DNA from: GCA-2747515 sp964427825
GTDB taxonomy: Bacteria; Patescibacteriota; Minisyncoccia; Moranbacterales; GCA-2747515
Reading direction: 5' to 3'
Assembly: GCA_964427825.1 (NCBI GenBank)
Contig: CAYRUU010000012.1
Location: 1-27,572, forward strand
Length of the DNA stretch: 27,572 nucleotides
How positions within the stretch are numbered: the stretch's first letter is position 1; each line of letters opens with the position of its first letter. Positions 1 to 5,553 of the stretch are shown here, piece by piece. The notes beneath the pieces were generated by a model. That model worked only from the letters and a program-made list of their open reading frames with translations. It was not told the origin of the DNA and did not search any database. A program made the translations under genes and the position numbers.

Positions 1-4
1 AAAT

Positions 5-96
5 TGGCGGAGAGGGAGGGATTCGAACCCTCGGGCCGGTTTTATCCAGCCAACACATTAGCAGTGTGCCCCATTCGGCCTCTCTGGCACCTCTCC
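5..96 (-). tRNA. tRNA-Ser (anticodon GCU)
   Basis: The reverse strand folds into a class II tRNA. The 7-bp acceptor stem GGAGAGG/CCTCTCC is followed by discriminator G and an encoded CCA at 7-5. The anticodon loop is CTGCTAA, giving anticodon GCT for AGC/AGT serine codons. A long variable arm with a GGCTGG/CCGGCC-type stem and a T arm with GGTTCGAATCC complete it. The long variable arm and the G discriminator are both serine-type. A promoter and a hairpin leader lie directly upstream. Confidence 0.97.
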
Positions 97-97
97 A

Positions 98-124
98 CAT
101 GTGCGCGATTACACGCGGCACATG
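98..124 (-). other. hairpin leader directly 5' of tRNA-Ser
   Basis: CATGTGCGCG (98-107) pairs with CGCGGCACATG (114-124), a 10-bp stem with one bulged G and a 6-nt loop. It ends one nucleotide before the mature tRNA 5' end. The predicted transcription start (about 123) coincides with its outer edge, so the whole precursor leader would be this hairpin. Pairing is seen directly; its role in RNase P processing or stability is inference. Confidence 0.6.
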
Positions 125-129
125 GGGCT

Positions 130-158
130 AGTGTATCACCAAAAAACGCCTCTGGCAA
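130..158 (-). promoter_or_regulatory. sigma70-type promoter of tRNA-Ser
   Basis: On the minus strand TTGCCA (158-153) is followed after 17 bp by TACACT (135-130). The tRNA lies about 30 nt downstream. The preceding gene has its own terminator (171-202), so a separate tRNA promoter is expected. The -10 hexamer is identical to that of tRNA-Arg. Confidence 0.6.
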
Positions 159-170
159 GCAACAGCATAC

Positions 171-202
171 AAAAAAATCCTACGGCACTATGGTGCGGTA
201 GG
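171..202 (-). terminator. intrinsic terminator of the 130-residue gene
   Basis: On the minus strand CCTAC and GCAC (202-198, 196-193) pair with GTGC and GTAGG (188-185, 183-179) around a CATA loop. The stem is 9 bp with one internal mismatch. A run of seven T follows (177-171). It begins about 20 nt after the stop codon at 223. Confidence 0.8.
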
Positions 203-222
203 AGTGGAAAACTCTAGCAATC

Positions 223-615
223 TCAGTGGTCACAGTCACAAAAACAATGGCAGTAGTCATCGACACAGCGCTGTTCTTGTGCTGTTAAGGGTTGTGCACT
301 GACTGCATTATTGGTTGCGCTATGGCGCTCCCTTTGTTCACGTGCCGATACAAGCAGACGCACCTTCTCATAATCCGCTTGGATAGCGCACAGCTCCTTC
401 ATTGTATTTCTTGTGGGATATGCGCTCGACAAAGCATGCACCCTGCGTTGCAGCTCATGCACACACCGTAACTCCTCAGGGGCAAACCATCCCCGCTCCT
501 CATGCTCTGTCCATATTGTAAAAACTTTACGCAACAATTCGCGTCGTTCTTCCAAGTAGCGATCATATTTTTTATTGCTCCGAAAAAATAATTTTATCGC
601 ATGAAGAATCGTCAT
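223..615 (-). CDS. unknown 130-residue protein with Cys/His-rich tail
   Basis: I do not recognise a family. The start is well supported by a GGAGGTG Shine-Dalgarno site 5-6 nt before the ATG at 615, one of the best in the window. An intrinsic terminator follows the stop. The protein opens with a short hydrophobic-basic stretch (ILHAIKLFF). It then has a charged, largely helical body of about 100 residues rich in Glu, Arg and Gln, possibly coiled coil. It ends in CVDDYCHCFCDCDH, with five Cys and two His among the last 14 residues, which looks able to bind a metal. No signal peptide or full membrane helix is seen. It stands alone between two tRNA genes. Its transcription unit is separate, but I found no convincing -35/-10 pair in the AT-rich upstream DNA. 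Function unknown; metal binding is inference from the tail only. Confidence 0.75.
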   Translation of the reverse strand: MTILHAIKLFFRSNKKYDRYLEERRELLRKVFTIWTEHEERGWFAPEELRCVHELQRRVHALSSAYPTRNTMKELCAIQADYEKVRLLVSAREQRERHSATNNAVSAQPLTAQEQRCVDDYCHCFCDCDH

Positions 616-731
616 GACATCACCTCCATGTAATGAGAAGATTATTTGTTAAAAAGCGATATTATCATTTGAAATACTATCATATTCCGTAAAAATAGGC
701 CATTGCGCTGCACGAGATGTCTCCGCAATGC

Positions 732-754
732 AAAAACCGATGCACACACATCGG
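732..754 (-). terminator. intrinsic terminator downstream of tRNA-Arg
   Basis: On the minus strand CCGATG (754-749), loop TGTGTG and CATCGG (742-737) form a perfect 6-bp hairpin followed by TTTTTG (736-731). It lies about 35 nt past the tRNA-Arg 3' end and would stop both tRNA-Arg and secY readthrough transcripts. Confidence 0.75.
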
Positions 755-789
755 TTTCCTATCTTTTGCTCATACCGTGCACCCTTCTG

Positions 790-862
790 TGTCCTTGGTA
801 GGAGTTGAACCTACGACCTTTTGGACCGCAACCAAACGCTCTATCCACTGAGCTACAAGGAC
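790..862 (-). tRNA. tRNA-Arg (anticodon GCG)
   Basis: The reverse strand gives a clean 73-nt class I cloverleaf. The acceptor pair is GTCCTTG/CAAGGAC, the D arm GCTC/GAGC, the anticodon stem TTTGG/CCAAA with loop TTGCGGT, and the T arm GTAGG/CCTAC with loop TTCAACT. The discriminator is A. The anticodon reads GCG, which decodes CGC and CGT. The A in the D loop and the C at position 35 fit arginine identity. CCA is not encoded, unlike in tRNA-Ser. Most bacteria use an ACG anticodon (inosine-modified) for this box. Confidence 0.95.
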
Positions 863-879
863 GTGACTTTCACCGCTTC

Positions 880-908
880 AGTGTATCGCGGCACACTGAA
901 AAAGTCAA
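880..908 (-). promoter_or_regulatory. sigma70-type promoter of tRNA-Arg, overlapped by a palindrome
   Basis: On the minus strand TTGACT (908-903), a 17-bp spacer and TACACT (885-880) precede the tRNA 5' end (862) by about 18 nt. An inverted repeat, TTCAGTGT (877-884) and ACACTGAA (893-900), covers the -10 and half of the spacer. No T run follows it on either strand, so I read it as a possible operator rather than a terminator. Confidence 0.6.
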
Positions 909-946
909 ACGTGTAACTGATTGTAGTACCACCAAAGCGTGTGCTG

Positions 947-2227
947 TTAAATGCGATCATAGTCGCGCATGACCAGCTGCGCATCAATCTGCTTCACCAT
1001 TTCAATCACCACGGATACCACAATAAGCAAGCTCGTGCCACCAACCGTCAGCATACTGGAGTTGGTCACGATGCCCTGCACGATAATCGGCAAAACAGCA
1101 ATGATACCCAAAAACAGCGATCCGCTCAACGTGATGCGATTCACCACGCGCCCCAAGTACTCCGCCGTCTCATGCCCCGGGCGCTTGCCTTCCACATAGC
1201 CACCCTGACGTTGGAGATTTTCCGAAATTTTTTGCGGATCAAACACCACTGCCGTATAGAAATACGTAAAAACCACAACAAGGAAGAAATATGTCAAGCC
1301 ATACACCCATTGATTGTTGAAGAGATTAACAAGCACTGTGCCGACAGACTGCGCCTGCACATTGCCCATCTGCACCAACATCTGCCCCACCATGCTCGGA
1401 AAAAGCACCAACGACACGGCAAAAATAATGGGGATCACACCTGCCTGATTAACGCGCAAGGGTAAGTGCGTACGCGCACCGCCGTATTGTTGCCCGCCGC
1501 GCATGCGTCGCGCATAGGAGATTGGGATGATGCGACGCCCCTCCGTCACAAACACCACGCCAAGAATCGTCACAATCACAATCGCCAAAAAGGCAATGTA
1601 TGTGAAAATCTGCGTCTCATCATACACTTCACCAAACTGCATCACTGTTGACGGCAAACTTGCCACAATACCTGCAAAGATGATAACAGACACACCGTTA
1701 CCCAACTTCTTTTCGGTAATCAGCTCACCCAACCACATCAAAAAGATTGTCCCCGCGACGGCAACGATCACCATCACCACCATTTGTGACGGTGCCGTTG
1801 TGACGATCACACCCTGCGAACGCAAAAGTGCAATCATCGCGGTCGTCTGCAAAATCGCAAGCGGCACAGTCAGGATACGTGTGACCATGTTGAATTTCTG
1901 TCGCCCCGCCTCACCTTCTTCCTTGTACATCTGCTCCACGCGCGGCACGATCATCGTCAAAAGCTGCATGATAATGGACGCCGTAATGTACGGCCCGACA
2001 CCCAAAAGTACAATGGAGATGCTGGACAACCCACCACCGGAAAACATATTGAGCATTCCCAAAAACTGATTGCCGGCAAATAATTCCTGCAAACGCTCCA
2101 CACTCACACCCGGCAGCGGAATATTTGCCATCAAGCGAAATGCCACCAAAATAAGCAAAATGAAAACGATTTTATCCCGCAGCTCTTTGACCGCAAAGAT
2201 ATTTTTAAACTTACCCAACAGTGTCAT
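947..2227 (-). CDS. secY: preprotein translocase subunit SecY
   Basis: SecY is the pore-forming core of the SecYEG channel, which moves signal-peptide-bearing proteins across or into the cytoplasmic membrane. The 426-residue length is typical. The N-terminus has the family pattern of a charged segment (VKELRDKIVFILLILVAFR) then IPLPGV before helix 1. A plug-like Ser/Gly-rich stretch (MFSGGGLSSISIVLLGVGPYITASII) leads into helix 2. About ten hydrophobic helices follow, with basic cytoplasmic loops, including the TEGRRIIPISYARR loop and the late FDPQKISENLQRQGGYVEGKRPG loop that contacts SecA or the ribosome. Unlike in many bacteria it does not sit in a ribosomal-protein operon with adk visible here. 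It has its own promoter and is followed by tRNA-Arg. The start lacks a clear SD (weak GGAAC). Confidence 0.98.
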   Translation of the reverse strand: MTLLGKFKNIFAVKELRDKIVFILLILVAFRLMANIPLPGVSVERLQELFAGNQFLGMLNMFSGGGLSSISIVLLGVGPYITASIIMQLLTMIVPRVEQMYKEEGEAGRQKFNMVTRILTVPLAILQTTAMIALLRSQGVIVTTAPSQMVVMVIVAVAGTIFLMWLGELITEKKLGNGVSVIIFAGIVASLPSTVMQFGEVYDETQIFTYIAFLAIVIVTILGVVFVTEGRRIIPISYARRMRGGQQYGGARTHLPLRVNQAGVIPIIFAVSLVLFPSMVGQMLVQMGNVQAQSVGTVLVNLFNNQWVYGLTYFFLVVVFTYFYTAVVFDPQKISENLQRQGGYVEGKRPGHETAEYLGRVVNRITLSGSLFLGIIAVLPIIVQGIVTNSSMLTVGGTSLLIVVSVVIEMVKQIDAQLVMRDYDRI

Positions 2228-2258
2228 ACGGTTCCATTACAAATAAGAGATCCCTCTC

Positions 2259-2287
2259 ACTATAGCGCAAAAGTGGGTTTTAATCAA
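2259..2287 (-). promoter_or_regulatory. promoter of secY
   Basis: On the minus strand TTGATT (2287-2282), a 17-bp spacer and TATAGT (2264-2259) lie 31 nt upstream of the secY start. The -35 sits only 2 bp from the -35 of the divergent aminotransferase promoter, so the two promoters are back to back. Confidence 0.65.
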
Positions 2288-2289
2288 TA

Positions 2290-2320
2290 TTGCCACATCG
2301 ACGTGGTTATGTGGTATAAT
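2290..2320 (+). promoter_or_regulatory. extended -10 promoter of the class IV aminotransferase
   Basis: TGGTATAAT (2312-2320) is a full extended -10 element. A TTGCCA (2290-2295) lies upstream with a long 19-bp spacer, which an extended -10 can tolerate. The expected start of transcription (about 2327) places the promoter inside the longer reading frame opened at 2273 and supports the ATG at 2351. Confidence 0.6.
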
Positions 2321-2350
2321 AAACTCCCATTACAGCATCATCACACCCCT

Positions 2351-3202
2351 ATGAAGCACATCACTACGTATTGCTACGCCAACGGACGTATCCGCAAAGA
2401 AAAAGATTTCCATATCAGCCCATATGATCTTGGCGTCCTGCGCGGCTATGCCGTTTTTGACTTCATGGGTACAGCGCAGCGTCGCCCGTTTCACGTGCGC
2501 GAGCACTGGCAACGCTTCATCCGTAGCGCAAAATTCCTCGGACTCACACCACCCATCACCTACGCGCAATTCACCGCCATCATCACGGAGCTCATCGCCA
2601 AGCATCCATCCTATCGCGAATGTGCCATCCGCACCGTCATCACGGGTGGCGTAAGTCCCTCGGGTGTTCTCCTGCCAAACATACCGACATTCTACATCCT
2701 CATCCACGACCTCATGCCATTCCTCCCCGCGCAAAAACTCTACGACCGTGGTGCAAAAGTCATCACCAAAGACTACCAACGTGCCTATGCGCCCCATAAA
2801 ACCGTACACTACATTGAGGCATTGCGCTTCCAAAAAGAACGCCTGCGTAGCAATGCCGTGGAAATCATCTATCACGACGGCGGGCGCGTATTAGAGTGCT
2901 CCACGGCAAATCTTTTCATTGTCAAAAACGGGCGCATCATTACGCCACCATTGAAAGACATTTTGCCTGGTGTCACGCGCAACACTGTCATCACACTTGC
3001 GGCCAAAAACCGCATGCCCGTCACACAGCGCCGTATCACCATGGCAGCACTGCAAGGCGCGGATGAAGTGTTCATCACCGGATCGGCAAAGCACGTCCTC
3101 CCTATCACCCGCATTGATCGCCACTGCGTGGGCGACGGATCCGTCGGACCGATCACGCGCGCCATCATGGACATCTACCGCGCGCACTATGAAAACTATT
3201 GA
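2351..3202 (+). CDS. class IV PLP aminotransferase (branched-chain / D-amino acid / PabC type)
   Basis: This 283-residue enzyme belongs to fold-type IV PLP proteins, which transaminate branched-chain or D-amino acids or cleave aminodeoxychorismate. Visible family features are the N-terminal ISPYDLGVLRGYAVFDFM segment and the PLP lysine near residue 150 in HKTVHYIEALR. ECSTANLFIVKNG corresponds to the phosphate- and PLP-ring-contacting strand. DILPGVTRNTVI and DEVFITGSAKHVLPI occur near the C-terminus. I start it at ATG 2351, because the frame opening at 2273 contains the promoter. No SD is visible. It is followed 40 nt later by the phosphodiesterase gene, probably on the same transcript. The substrate cannot be decided from sequence; branched-chain (ilvE-like) or D-Ala (dat-like) are the main options. 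Confidence 0.9.
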   Translation: MKHITTYCYANGRIRKEKDFHISPYDLGVLRGYAVFDFMGTAQRRPFHVREHWQRFIRSAKFLGLTPPITYAQFTAIITELIAKHPSYRECAIRTVITGGVSPSGVLLPNIPTFYILIHDLMPFLPAQKLYDRGAKVITKDYQRAYAPHKTVHYIEALRFQKERLRSNAVEIIYHDGGRVLECSTANLFIVKNGRIITPPLKDILPGVTRNTVITLAAKNRMPVTQRRITMAALQGADEVFITGSAKHVLPITRIDRHCVGDGSVGPITRAIMDIYRAHYENY

Positions 3203-3242
3203 TGCGCGCGCCACTGTTGCGCAGAAAAGCAAAACAACCTCT

Positions 3243-3749
3243 ATGAAAATCGCACTCCTCTCCGACATCCACGATCACGAAGGCGCTCTTGCATGGGCGC
3301 TTGCCGAAATCTTGACGCACGGCGCAGCACAGATTTTTGCCCTCGGCGACTACTGCTCGCCGACAACCATCGCGCAACTTGCCGCGGCGAAACTACCCAC
3401 TTTTGCCGTCTGGGGTAACAACGACGCCGACAAGCAGGCAATGCTTGCAGTGGCGCGTGAACACAACCCACATATGACTTTTGCGCCGCAAGAGTTCGGA
3501 GAAATAACGTTGGACAACAAAAAGTTTTTTCTCACCCACTATCCAACACTTGCCGAAAACGCCGCCACAGTCGGCGACTACGCAGCTGTTTTTCACGGAC
3601 ACACCCACTACGCGCGTAACGAAAAAATCGGCACTGTGCCGATCGTGAACCCCGGCGCCATCATGCCCCACACTGACACGCCAAGCACCTTTGCCATTTT
3701 TGACACGGAAACACTACTGGTGGAGCACGTCACACGACACAAAAAATGA
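3243..3749 (+). CDS. YfcE/MJ0936-family metallophosphoesterase
   Basis: This 168-residue protein is a small calcineurin-like phosphodiesterase with a dinuclear metal site. All motifs are present in order: D8-x-H10 (SDIHD), G35-D36 (LGDYC), GNND (58-61), H99 (LTHYP) and GHTH (119-122). The YfcE-like length and the absence of extra domains match cytosolic phosphodiesterases acting on small phosphodiesters; the natural substrate is unknown. I chose ATG 3243 because the family starts directly with the MKIALLSDIH strand. An in-frame ATG at 3189 would add 18 residues and overlap the upstream stop. The upstream aminotransferase is probably co-transcribed. The SNNDH-type position reads GNND instead of GNHD, as in many YfcE relatives. 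Confidence 0.93.
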   Translation: MKIALLSDIHDHEGALAWALAEILTHGAAQIFALGDYCSPTTIAQLAAAKLPTFAVWGNNDADKQAMLAVAREHNPHMTFAPQEFGEITLDNKKFFLTHYPTLAENAATVGDYAAVFHGHTHYARNEKIGTVPIVNPGAIMPHTDTPSTFAIFDTETLLVEHVTRHKK

Positions 3750-3754
3750 TCTCG

Positions 3755-3793
3755 AAAAAAATGAGAGCGCATCTGTCTGATGACAATGCGCTC
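3755..3793 (-). terminator. intrinsic terminator of the 58-residue gene
   Basis: On the minus strand GAGCGCAT (3793-3786) pairs perfectly with ATGCGCTC (3772-3765) across a 13-nt loop, followed by TCATTTTTTT. It starts 18 nt after the stop at 3811. On the plus strand no T run follows, so it does not end the phosphodiesterase transcript. Confidence 0.75.
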
Positions 3794-3810
3794 GTTCTGG
3801 TGTGGTCCAG

Positions 3811-3987
3811 TCATTTCCTCTTTCTTACTTGCCAGAAAGAGGAGTTCTCTGCTCGTGGATTAGGTTTGCCAATCCTCTTAAAATAGGCATCCCAGTCCAG
3901 AGAAAACTTCCCATCTTCACCCATACGGATGTAATGGAAAGCCTCTTCTTCCTTTTTCCGCACAGTAACAGTAGTTTTTTCTTTCAT
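3811..3987 (-). CDS. 58-residue unknown small protein
   Basis: This short minus-strand gene has a complete set of expression signals: a near-consensus promoter (4033-4060), an AGGAGGAGGAG Shine-Dalgarno 2-8 nt before the ATG at 3987, and an intrinsic terminator after the stop. The product starts MKEKTTVTVRKKEEEAF and is very charged. The middle is GEDGKFSLDWDAYFKRIG, with aromatic residues spaced as in a small folded domain, and it ends with a basic tail (VRKRK). No membrane segment or cysteine is present. Codon use (AGA, AGG, GGG) differs from the neighbouring genes. I do not recognise a family. It could be a conserved lineage-specific small protein, a small regulator, or part of a two-gene unit with the 54-residue gene upstream. 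The gene call is strong; the function is unknown. Confidence 0.8.
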   Translation of the reverse strand: MKEKTTVTVRKKEEEAFHYIRMGEDGKFSLDWDAYFKRIGKPNPRAENSSFWQVRKRK

Positions 3988-4032
3988 TCTCCTCCTCCTT
4001 TTAATACCCCTCCCTCCAGGATAGTGATGTGT

Positions 4033-4060
4033 ATTATACAGAAAAATCCACTTTTGTCAA
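4033..4060 (-). promoter_or_regulatory. near-consensus promoter of the 58-residue gene
   Basis: On the minus strand a perfect TTGACA (4060-4055) is followed after 16 bp by a perfect TATAAT (4038-4033). This is the closest match to the sigma70 consensus in the window. The ATG lies about 46 nt downstream of the -10, behind two purine-rich SD-like blocks. Confidence 0.8.
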
Positions 4061-4080
4061 GTTCTCGCAGTAAAAATTGT

Positions 4081-4113
4081 ACGCACACCCACCGTTGTGG
4101 ATGTGCGTTTTTT
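4081..4113. terminator. bidirectional terminator hairpin between the two tiny genes
   Basis: ACGCACA (4081-4087) pairs with TGTGCGT (4102-4108), and the inner CCAC/GTGG extends the stem to about 11 bp with one mismatch. Six T follow on the plus strand (4108-4113). On the minus strand the hairpin lies 11 nt past the 54-residue gene's stop and is followed by ACAATTTTT, so it may serve both directions. Confidence 0.65.
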
Positions 4114-4118
4114 GGTGA

Positions 4119-4283
4119 TTATTTTTTTTGACGTCGCTGATAGCGACGTCCTGACTCTGCCATTGGCGGAAGCGACCGCAACTGTTGGTCACGCATCTTT
4201 TTTTTCTTCATGCTTTCCGCATGAAGCGCTAATTTTTCCGCATTCAAAACCTGCCTTTCACCCGCCGTGCCCGCTCCAGCCAT
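4119..4283 (-). CDS. 54-residue basic unknown small protein
   Basis: The start at 4283 is set by an exact AGGAGG five nt upstream; the longer frame to 4307 has no such signal. The product is MAGAGTAGERQVLNAEK... with a Lys/Arg-rich second half (SMKKKKMRDQ, then GRRYQRRQKK at the end) and a predicted helix in the middle. It has no cysteine and no membrane segment. The basic tail suggests nucleic-acid or ribosome contact, but I recognise no family. A candidate promoter lies at 4325-4352 and a terminator hairpin at 4081-4113. The last codons contain a perfect 9-bp palindrome (4130-4150). It is adjacent and co-oriented to the 58-residue gene, which has a separate promoter. The gene is likely real; its role is unknown. 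Confidence 0.7.
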   Translation of the reverse strand: MAGAGTAGERQVLNAEKLALHAESMKKKKMRDQQLRSLPPMAESGRRYQRRQKK

Positions 4284-4324
4284 AAAACCTCCTATTTTGA
4301 GATTCAATAGACAGGTAGCTCATA

Positions 4325-4352
4325 GGTATAAACTACCCAGATACACCGCCAA
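4325..4352 (-). promoter_or_regulatory. candidate promoter of the 54-residue gene
   Basis: On the minus strand TTGGCG (4352-4347), a 16-bp spacer and TATACC (4330-4325) lie about 42 nt upstream of the ATG at 4283. The hexamers match the consensus only partly, so this is a moderate call. It sits in the gap after the aminotransferase stop at 4388. Confidence 0.45.
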
Positions 4353-4387
4353 AGATGGCATCATTGTAAGGCGCATCCCCATGTCTG

Positions 4388-5491
4388 TCAAGAGGCGATT
4401 TTTTGCAAAACATCTATGGCGCGGGTGATAGTGTCCACATCGGTTGCGAAAGAAAGGCGAAAATGCGTGTTGCGCGCGCTGAATGCGTTGCCGGGGACAA
4501 CGAGAAGTTTGTGTTCCATGCATTGCGCCAAAAAATTCTCTGCACCATAGGGATATGGCACAAAAAAATAAAATGCACCATCGGACTGCACGACGTCATA
4601 GGTGTCACGCAATCCGGCAAAAAGCTGGTCGCGGTTCTTGCGGTAGCGCGTGACATGTGGTGTGATGTCCGTTGTCAGCGCAGCGAGTGCGGCATACTGG
4701 AACGGCGTCGGCGCGCAGACAAACGTGTACTGCTGCACGGTAATCATCTTGTCAAGGATCGGCGCCGGCGCATGCACATAGCCGACGCGCCACCCCGTCA
4801 TCGCATGCGATTTGGAAAACCCACCCATCGTCACCGTCTTGTCATATGATGCGCCGATAGAGATGTGCGGCGCATCACCATAGAGAAAGTCCTCATAAAT
4901 TTCATCGGAAAAAATCACGAGGTCATGTTCACGCGCAATTGCCACGAGAACGTCAATCTCGTCATGTGTCGCGACATGCCCCGTCGGGTTGGCAGGTGTG
5001 TTGACAATGATCGCCCGCGTGCGCGGCGTGATTGCCGCACGCAGCGCATCACCATCCAAAGAAAAATCGCGCGCAAGCGGCACAAAAACCGGCACACCAC
5101 CGTAGAGCAACACCAATTGCTTGTAGCCGACAAACGACGGATCAAAAATCACCACCTCATCACCCGGATCAATGCAGACGGGCAGTGCCAACGACAGCGC
5201 GCCCGAGACGGCGGCGGTAATCATCACTGTATCTTCCGTTGCATCCGCAATGCTGTTTACTTTGCGCAACTTCTCCGCAACCGCCGCGCGCAATGGTTGG
5301 ATACCCTGCGTGAGTGTATAAGTATTGCAGTTGTCACGAATCGCCGCAATTGCTGCATCCTTCACGGCGTCTGGCACAGCAAAATCCGGCTGCCCGATAC
5401 TCATGTTGATCGAAGCCTCCATGCTCTGTGCCAATGCAAATGCTGTGCGAATACTGCTGGCATCCATCCGTTGTGCTCGTTGGGAAATCAT
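4388..5491 (-). CDS. class I aminotransferase (aspartate/aromatic aminotransferase family)
   Basis: This 367-residue fold-type I PLP enzyme transfers amino groups between amino and keto acids. The opening SQRAQRMDASSIRTAFALAQ and the NMSIGQPDF motif (residues 29-37) are typical of the AspAT/PatA group. ANPTG (167-171) contacts the cofactor, and DEIYEDFLYG (196-205) carries the Asp and Tyr that bind PLP. K227 in GFSKSHAMTGWRVGY is the Schiff-base lysine. I start at ATG 5491 because the family N-terminus matches there. A GTG at 5557 would add 22 unrelated residues and overlap the pheA stop as GTGA. A TATAAT lies 10 nt before the ATG but has no -35. It directly follows pheA, which suggests transamination of phenylpyruvate to phenylalanine; aspartate or a broad range remains possible. 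Confidence 0.92.
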   Translation of the reverse strand: MISQRAQRMDASSIRTAFALAQSMEASINMSIGQPDFAVPDAVKDAAIAAIRDNCNTYTLTQGIQPLRAAVAEKLRKVNSIADATEDTVMITAAVSGALSLALPVCIDPGDEVVIFDPSFVGYKQLVLLYGGVPVFVPLARDFSLDGDALRAAITPRTRAIIVNTPANPTGHVATHDEIDVLVAIAREHDLVIFSDEIYEDFLYGDAPHISIGASYDKTVTMGGFSKSHAMTGWRVGYVHAPAPILDKMITVQQYTFVCAPTPFQYAALAALTTDITPHVTRYRKNRDQLFAGLRDTYDVVQSDGAFYFFVPYPYGAENFLAQCMEHKLLVVPGNAFSARNTHFRLSFATDVDTITRAIDVLQKIAS

Positions 5492-5553
5492 ACGTCGGTC
5501 ATTATATAGTTCATCAATAATGGCGCGCGGTGCGCTCTGTGCTTTCTGGCTTC

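Noticed and set aside
877..900. Hairpin after secY as a terminator
   Set aside because: No T run follows on either strand, and it coincides with the tRNA-Arg promoter.
5501..5506. TATAAT 10 nt before the class I aminotransferase ATG as a leaderless promoter
   Set aside because: There is no -35 or extended -10, and the gene is inside a tightly coupled operon; probably chance.
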